NCBI GenBank assembly: GCA_024635885.1 | Contig: JAGXIA010000015.1 | Location: 1 to 10,452 of the forward strand | Source of the DNA: Helicobacteraceae bacterium | GTDB lineage: Bacteria; Campylobacterota; Campylobacteria; Campylobacterales; Sulfurimonadaceae | Reading direction: 5' to 3' | DNA length: 10,452 bases | Shown: one piece after another, positions 6,576 to 10,452 of the stretch | How the letters are laid out: the number at the start of each line of letters is the position of its first letter | Numbering within the stretch: position 1 is the first letter of the stretch | Translations under genes and position numbers: made by a program | Notes under the pieces: generated by a model | The model's database searches: none | What the model saw: the letters and a program-made list of their open reading frames with translations, nothing else | Told to the model about the DNA's origin: nothing

Positions 6576-6581
6576 TATAAT
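6576..6581 (+). promoter_or_regulatory. -10 box for the acyl-CoA ligase gene
   Basis: A perfect TATAAT preceded by TATG and a T-rich stretch lies in the 89-base divergent gap between ygiQ and the ligase. Transcription would start near 6588, leaving about 27 bases before the ATG at 6615. AAGAG at 6603-6607 is the ribosome binding site. The minus strand of the same AT-rich segment probably carries the ygiQ -10 box too, but several registers are possible. Confidence 0.5.
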
Positions 6582-6614
6582 AATACTGAATCAATTTAAA
6601 ATAAGAGATTAGAG

Positions 6615-8285
6615 ATGATATACCCCTATAAAAACTTAGAAAACTTTACACTTCCAAGCTTGTTGGACAGATCTATAAAACTGTATGCAGACGAGGATTC
6701 CTTCGGCAGAGTCTCTCAGAGTGCTATGAAATACTCAGAGTTCAATGATAAAGTTCATCAGATGATAGAACTCTTGCAAAAAAATGGCATAACAAAGGGT
6801 GATAAAGTACTTTTACTAAGTGAAAACATGCCAAATTGGGGTATTGCATACTTTGCTGTTACCTATTTTGGCGGCGTTGTTGTTCCAGTTCTTCCAGACT
6901 TTCACCCTTCTGATGTGCATCATATTATAAGACATTCAGAAGCTAAAGCTGTTTTTGTTTCAGAAAAACACCTGCAAACTATAGAAGACTGTGAAGAAAA
7001 CAATATTAAATTTGTTATAAAGTTAGATACATTAGAAATGGTTGATGAGTTGACTAACCATAGTTATATCTCTAAATTAGCACAGAAAATATCAAATTCA
7101 CGAAAGAGTATTTCTAGAGCAGACGAAGATGATTTGGCAGCTATTCTTTACACTTCTGGAACAACAGGACACTCTAAAGGCGTTATGCTCTCACATAAAA
7201 ACCTTGTTACAAACGCTCTGTCTTCTCACTCCAAAGCAACAATACTAAAAAGTGATGTATTTTTATCTATTCTTCCTTTGGCACATACTTTTGAGTGCAC
7301 TGTTGGACTTATAGTTCCGGTACTCCACGGCAGCAGTGTCTATTATATAGATAAAGCACCAACACCGAGTGTACTTTTAAAAGCTTTTGAAATTGTAAGA
7401 CCTACTTTCATTTTAAGTGTTCCGCTTATTATAGAAAAAATATACAAAAATAAAGTCTTAGCAAAATTTAACAGTTCATGGATAACTGAAAACCTTTACA
7501 AAATTGGATTTTTCAGGAAAAAACTCAATGAAATAGCTGGAAAAAAACTTTTAGAGACTTTTGGCGGAAGGCTGAGGTTTTTCGGTATTGGCGGTGCTGC
7601 ATTATCTCCCTTTGTAGAACATTTTTTAATTGAAGCAAAGTTTCCTTACATCATTGGTTACGGACTTACTGAGACTGCTCCATTAATAGCCGGTTCAGTT
7701 CTTGGAGAAAAAGCCAAATTAAAATCAACCGGAACTCCAATGAACGGGGTTGAAATAAAAATTAAAGACAAAGACCCCAAAACAGGTGAAGGTGAGATTA
7801 TCACAAAAGGTCCAAGTATTATGCTTGGTTACTATAAAGATGAAGAAAAAACAAAAGAGGTTATGGACGGCGAATGGTTTTTAACCGGAGACTTAGGCTA
7901 CTTGGATGAAGAGGGTTTTTTATTTATTAGCGGCAGAAGCAAAAACGTAATCATCGGTTCAAGCGGAAAAAATATTTATCCAGAGCAGATAGAGTCCATA
8001 ATCAACCAAAGTGAGACTGTTTTAGACTCTCTGGTGATGGAGCTCGATGGTAAACTAATAGCCAGGGTTCATTTAGATTATGAGCTATTAGATAAAAAAT
8101 TCAAAGCAAATCACAGTCCTGACTCAAAAGTAAAAGAAGAGATTTCAAACTTACTCGAAGAGATAAAAAAAGATGTAAATTTACAACTCGCATCATATTC
8201 TAAAATAGTCAACTTTGTTGAGCAGATAGAACCATTTATTAAAACTCCGACCAAAAAGATTAAGAGATATTTATATACTAACTAA
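6615..8285 (+). CDS. AMP-forming long-chain acyl-CoA ligase (FadD-type)
   Basis: This 556-residue enzyme belongs to the adenylating superfamily and most likely activates a long-chain fatty acid with ATP to acyl-AMP and then acyl-CoA at the inner face of the membrane. Motifs in order: the phosphate loop YTSGTTGHSKG (179-189), PLAHTFE (221-227), the acid-binding GYGLTETAP (348-356), WFLTGDLGYLDEEG (421-434) with D426 contacting the ribose, GRSKNVIIGSSGKNIYPEQIE (about 440-460), and the C-terminal catalytic lysine region TPTKKIKRYL (544-553). The SGKNIYPEEIE style is that of long-chain fatty-acid CoA ligases rather than acetyl-CoA synthetase. The substrate cannot be read from sequence; an acyl-ACP synthetase is the main alternative. 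No beta-oxidation genes are near, so salvage of fatty acids into phospholipid is a fair guess. It is transcribed alone, divergent from ygiQ. Confidence 0.9.
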   Translation: MIYPYKNLENFTLPSLLDRSIKLYADEDSFGRVSQSAMKYSEFNDKVHQMIELLQKNGITKGDKVLLLSENMPNWGIAYFAVTYFGGVVVPVLPDFHPSDVHHIIRHSEAKAVFVSEKHLQTIEDCEENNIKFVIKLDTLEMVDELTNHSYISKLAQKISNSRKSISRADEDDLAAILYTSGTTGHSKGVMLSHKNLVTNALSSHSKATILKSDVFLSILPLAHTFECTVGLIVPVLHGSSVYYIDKAPTPSVLLKAFEIVRPTFILSVPLIIEKIYKNKVLAKFNSSWITENLYKIGFFRKKLNEIAGKKLLETFGGRLRFFGIGGAALSPFVEHFLIEAKFPYIIGYGLTETAPLIAGSVLGEKAKLKSTGTPMNGVEIKIKDKDPKTGEGEIITKGPSIMLGYYKDEEKTKEVMDGEWFLTGDLGYLDEEGFLFISGRSKNVIIGSSGKNIYPEQIESIINQSETVLDSLVMELDGKLIARVHLDYELLDKKFKANHSPDSKVKEEISNLLEEIKKDVNLQLASYSKIVNFVEQIEPFIKTPTKKIKRYLYTN

Positions 8286-8286
8286 T

Positions 8287-8311
8287 TGCTTCTACCTACT
8301 ATGTAGAAGCA
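8287..8311. terminator. Hairpin between convergent genes
   Basis: TGCTTCTAC (8287-8295) and GTAGAAGCA (8303-8311) form a perfect 9-bp stem with a seven-base loop, filling the 30-base gap between the ligase stop (8285) and the DsrE stop (8316). Its place suggests a shared terminator for both strands, though only a weak A/T run follows on either side. Confidence 0.55.
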
Positions 8312-8315
8312 GAGA

Positions 8316-8756
8316 TTAAAAACTTAGGTTTTGATAGTCTTTGTCAAGCAGTCTAGCGGCTACCAATGGTGGTTTAGCTACCGTAATACCTTCTAGCAAT
8401 ACTGACTCATCTTTTGAAGCATTTGGTAAGTATAAGGGACAAATTTCAACCTTAGCCCCTAGTTTAATTAATAATTCTAAATGATCTTTTGCTGATGGTG
8501 ATTCCCCATTTGGTCTCTTAACCGGTACACCTTCTATATTTTTATCAGCCAAATCTCCAGCTGCACCACACAAAACAATACGTACTTCTTTGTTATGCTT
8601 TTTAATACTCATAAGAGATAAAACCATAGCCATCGCCTGTGTTTGCGGGTTAGCAGAATTAACTAAGACATTTAAACCTTTTGCCTGATCAGCACCTAAT
8701 ATACTTGGCAATACAAGCATAGTACTTAATGCTATCTTTGCAATTATTTTTTTCAT
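8316..8756 (-). CDS. Exported DsrE-family protein
   Basis: A 146-residue protein with a clear Sec signal peptide: KK at 2-3, hydrophobic core IIAKIALSTMLVLPSIL and a probable cut near 21-22 (ILGA-DQ). The mature part looks like a single DsrE/DsrF-like alpha/beta domain: first strand LNVLVNSANPQTQAMAMVLS (28-47), strand and glycine turn VRIVLCGAAGDLA (58-70), and LGAKVEICPLYLPN (99-112), where DsrE/TusD-type proteins carry their sulfur-handling cysteine. Only C63 and C106 are present, and C106 is the candidate active cysteine. DsrE-type proteins carry persulfide sulfur or are structural relatives; an exported form in a likely sulfur oxidiser could act in periplasmic sulfur chemistry, but this is inference. 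The start is supported by AAAGG about eight bases upstream. It is transcribed alone. Confidence 0.85.
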   Translation of the reverse strand: MKKIIAKIALSTMLVLPSILGADQAKGLNVLVNSANPQTQAMAMVLSLMSIKKHNKEVRIVLCGAAGDLADKNIEGVPVKRPNGESPSAKDHLELLIKLGAKVEICPLYLPNASKDESVLLEGITVAKPPLVAARLLDKDYQNLSF

Positions 8757-8785
8757 TATGTAGCCTTTGTCTTAAATTTACAGAA

Positions 8786-8791
8786 ATTCTA
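8786..8791 (-). promoter_or_regulatory. -10 box for the DsrE-family gene
   Basis: TAGAAT preceded by TG on the minus strand (TGTAGAAT as a whole, 8793-8786), placed to give a leader of about 20-25 bases with the AAAGG ribosome binding site in it. The same octamer stands in front of the divergent PH-domain gene. Confidence 0.45.
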
Positions 8792-8855
8792 CACCATGAG
8801 AGCATTGAATTTACTTTAGCACTACAAATGTATAAGTAATTTAAAATAATTAATG

Positions 8856-8861
8856 TAGAAT
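8856..8861 (+). promoter_or_regulatory. -10 box for the PH-domain gene
   Basis: TAGAAT preceded by TG (octamer TGTAGAAT, 8854-8861). Transcription would begin near 8868, after the first possible ATG at 8862, which argues for translation from the ATG at 8886. Confidence 0.4.
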
Positions 8862-8885
8862 ATGTATAAAAATGAAGAAGTTCTT

Positions 8886-9371
8886 ATGGATAATATAAAA
8901 AAAACTCTGCATAAAGATGAACATATATTGGTTTCTGCTGAAATATCAAAAACTTTTTACAATGGTATAGTTTCGCTTTATGCTCTAGGTGTGCTACTGC
9001 TGTTCATAGGTTATGAGTATAAGTTTGGCGTTATAGGTCTTGTGCTGATTATCCGCACATTTTATGTTCATTTGCAAGAGTTAAAAGAGAAAAAGTCTTA
9101 TCATTGCTTACTGACAGAGCAAAGACTTATAATTTTTAAGGGTAATAAAACAAAAGAAATTTTTCCTATCAACCTAAAAAATGTAAGAACAATATATATC
9201 AAGCCGATAAATAACTATTTAAAAGTTATTTTAGATGTAGGGACTATTGAGGTAGTAACAAATTCAGGTGGTAGATACGTTATTAGAAATATAAAAAAGC
9301 CATACCTATTTCATAAAGCGATTATTGGGGATGTCGTTAGTGCAACTAAGTATTCGAATATGGAGAATTAG
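8886..9371 (+). CDS. Small membrane protein with bacterial PH-like domain
   Basis: With the start at 8886 the protein has 161 residues. I prefer it over the in-frame ATG at 8862 because GAAGAAG lies five bases upstream and the likely -10 box (8856-8861) would put the transcript start after 8862. Residues 1-22 are polar and cytoplasmic. Two hydrophobic helices (about 26-43 and 46-60) form a hairpin, and a beta-rich domain follows (about 73-145: YHCLLTEQRLIIFKG, KNVRTIYIKP, VGTIEVVTNSGGRYVIRNIKKP). A membrane hairpin followed by a TE.RLI.. strand and an I.L..V..I pattern is typical of bacterial PH (YdbS/YdbT or PH-like, PF03703-type) proteins. Their function is not known. It is a lone gene, convergent with ppaC, and its stop codon touches the repeat element at 9372. 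Confidence 0.75.
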   Translation: MDNIKKTLHKDEHILVSAEISKTFYNGIVSLYALGVLLLFIGYEYKFGVIGLVLIIRTFYVHLQELKEKKSYHCLLTEQRLIIFKGNKTKEIFPINLKNVRTIYIKPINNYLKVILDVGTIEVVTNSGGRYVIRNIKKPYLFHKAIIGDVVSATKYSNMEN

Positions 9372-9398
9372 ATTTCCACATGCCAAAGTCTGGCATGT
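9372..9398. repeat. Palindromic repeat element with the GGCATGTGGAA word
   Basis: One full copy of the word (minus strand, 9374-9384) is followed by an inverted partial copy, giving perfect arms ACATGCCA (9378-9385) and TGGCATGT (9391-9398) around a five-base loop. It starts right after the PH-domain gene stop. No T-run follows on either strand. Inverted pairs of a genome word at gene ends are the arrangement seen for uptake-sequence terminators in other bacteria. Confidence 0.6.
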
Positions 9399-9409
9399 CT
9401 AAAGAAACA

Positions 9410-9425
9410 TTTTACTTTCGTAAAA
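9410..9425 (-). terminator. Possible terminator hairpin of ppaC
   Basis: On the minus strand TTTTAC-GAAA-GTAAAA makes a 6-bp stem capped by a GAAA (GNRA) tetraloop, about 30 bases after the ppaC stop, and is followed by the T-rich TGTTTCTTT. Short stem and AT-rich arms make it only a candidate. Confidence 0.35.
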
Positions 9426-9455
9426 GCGGTTCCCTTGTTTTGGAAATAAAAAGGT

Positions 9456-10376
9456 TTATCTAAATTGTGGTTGTAAAAAAGGTATAACTTGTTTTTTACG
9501 GCTCAGTACACCTGGTAACCAAGCTTGAGAGTTTTGCAGTTTTATGTCAAAAGCAGCTTCTATCTTACTTTCATCATCACTTACGACTAAAAGTTGAGAA
9601 CCCTCTTTCATAATGTCAGTTAAGAGGACGACAACAGTATGAAGAGCATCTTCCTCTTTCATTTTTTTCATATCTTCAAGAAGTTCTTGTTTTCTACTCT
9701 CTAAAACAGAAATATCTACCATTTCCAGTTGATTAATTCCCACTTTTGAGCCATTCATCTCAAACATTTTATAATCACGTGTATTTAAGTTACGGGCACT
9801 TGCACCATTTACTGCTGACTTTGCTATAAACATTTCCATTGCAAGTGCTTTATAATCTTCAACACCACAAATAGCTGCTAACTCTTTTACAGCCTTAGTG
9901 TCTACTTTTGTACAAGTTGGTGATTTAAAGATTACAGTATCGCTTAAAATAGCGCACATCATCATTCCGGCAATATCTTTTGGAATTTCTACCTTATGAT
10001 AATCATACATCTCTTTTACAACAGTGTTTGAGCATCCTATAGGACGAATCCAGCACTCTAAAGGGGTATCTGTAGTTAAATCACCAAGTTTGTGGTGGTC
10101 CACAATACCCAGAATAGTTGCTTGCATAATATCTTTAGGAGCTTGTGCTTTATCTGAAAAGTCTATGATATAGACCTTTTCACCAGCTACTGATGTCTTT
10201 AGTTCGGGAAGAGTTCCGCCAAACTTATTTAAAATAAATTCAGTCTCTGCAGAAATCTCACCTTGACGAGTAGGTACACAATCTTCGCCAAGTTGATTTT
10301 TTAAATATGAGAGTGATATAGCGCCTACAATAGAGTCACTATCTGGACTTGTATGTCCAAAAACATATGTTGACAT
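9456..10376 (-). CDS. ppaC: Manganese-dependent inorganic pyrophosphatase
   Basis: A family II (DHH) pyrophosphatase that splits PPi to two phosphates in the cytoplasm and pulls biosynthetic reactions forward. The 306 residues hold both lobes. The DHH lobe has GHTSPDSDS (7-15; H8, D12 and D14 bind Mn), IIDFSDK (70-76; D72), the name-giving DHH (93-95), GCSNT (114-118) and LSDT (144-147). The DHHA2 lobe ends in PGVLSRKKQVIPFL (288-301), whose SRKK holds the substrate-binding basic residues. Length is normal, without the CBS or DRTGG insertion of regulated members. AAAAGG lies eight bases before the ATG. It is transcribed alone. Confidence 0.95.
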   Translation of the reverse strand: MSTYVFGHTSPDSDSIVGAISLSYLKNQLGEDCVPTRQGEISAETEFILNKFGGTLPELKTSVAGEKVYIIDFSDKAQAPKDIMQATILGIVDHHKLGDLTTDTPLECWIRPIGCSNTVVKEMYDYHKVEIPKDIAGMMMCAILSDTVIFKSPTCTKVDTKAVKELAAICGVEDYKALAMEMFIAKSAVNGASARNLNTRDYKMFEMNGSKVGINQLEMVDISVLESRKQELLEDMKKMKEEDALHTVVVLLTDIMKEGSQLLVVSDDESKIEAAFDIKLQNSQAWLPGVLSRKKQVIPFLQPQFR

Positions 10377-10401
10377 TTTAATAGCCTTTTATTTTTTTGT
10401 A

Positions 10402-10407
10402 ATTATA
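10402..10407 (-). promoter_or_regulatory. -10 box for ppaC
   Basis: TATAAT on the minus strand, with a T/A-rich run upstream and no clear -35 box. Transcription would start near 10395, giving a leader of about 20 bases that contains the AAAAGG ribosome binding site (10385-10390). Confidence 0.5.
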
Positions 10408-10452
10408 CTAAAGTTTTTTGAATCAGTCAGAAACTCTAAAAATCAACTGACC

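Noticed and set aside
8862..8885. ATG at 8862 as the start of the PH-domain gene
   Set aside because: No SD upstream, and the likely -10 box ends at 8861, so a transcript would begin after this codon; the ATG at 8886 has GAAGAAG in place. Not fully excluded.

Overview
This AT-rich window is chromosomal DNA that looks like a Campylobacterota (epsilonproteobacterial) genome, most probably Sulfurimonas or a close relative. The grounds are the block of an S4-domain gene, tsaE, lptB and rpoN, a TIGR02757/DUF2400 protein, an exported DsrE-type protein, a Mn-dependent pyrophosphatase, and promoters with a clear -10 box but no clear -35 box. Genus assignment is inference; there is no rRNA here.

Layout. 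1-83 (-) is the start of a DUF2798-type small membrane protein that runs off the left edge. 192-4578 (-) is a tight six-gene unit, read right to left: S4 RNA-binding protein, trpD, tsaE, lptB, rpoN, DUF2400 protein. Its junctions are two 4-base ATGA overlaps, one 14-base overlap, and gaps of 3 and 8 bases, so co-transcription from a promoter near 4610 is likely. 4579-4749 is an unusually structured gap. 4750-6525 (-) is a YgiQ-family radical SAM protein, divergent from an AMP-forming long-chain acyl-CoA ligase (6615-8285, +). An exported DsrE-family protein (8316-8756, -) is convergent with the ligase and divergent from a small bacterial PH-domain membrane protein (8886-9371, +). The PH gene converges on a Mn-dependent inorganic pyrophosphatase (9456-10376, -). 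No gene-free stretch exceeds 300 bases, and I see no tRNA, rRNA, insertion sequence or CRISPR.

How the genes fit together. The six-gene unit mixes tRNA modification (TsaE), lipopolysaccharide export (LptB), transcription (sigma-54), probable ribosome/RNA work (S4 protein) and one tryptophan step (TrpD). It reads as a growth-linked housekeeping operon rather than a pathway.

Most interesting are non-coding signals. (1) The word GGCATGTGGAA occurs five times exactly, plus once one base shorter, in both orientations and both inside and between genes; by my estimate far less than one copy is expected. It resembles a DNA uptake sequence or another genome-wide signal word. (2) The 171-base gap between ygiQ and the S4 gene holds a correctly spaced sigma-54-type promoter motif pointing into the gap and towards the 3' end of ygiQ, then a copy of the word and an 11-bp hairpin. 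This could be a small or antisense RNA gene. No complete new protein system is evident.
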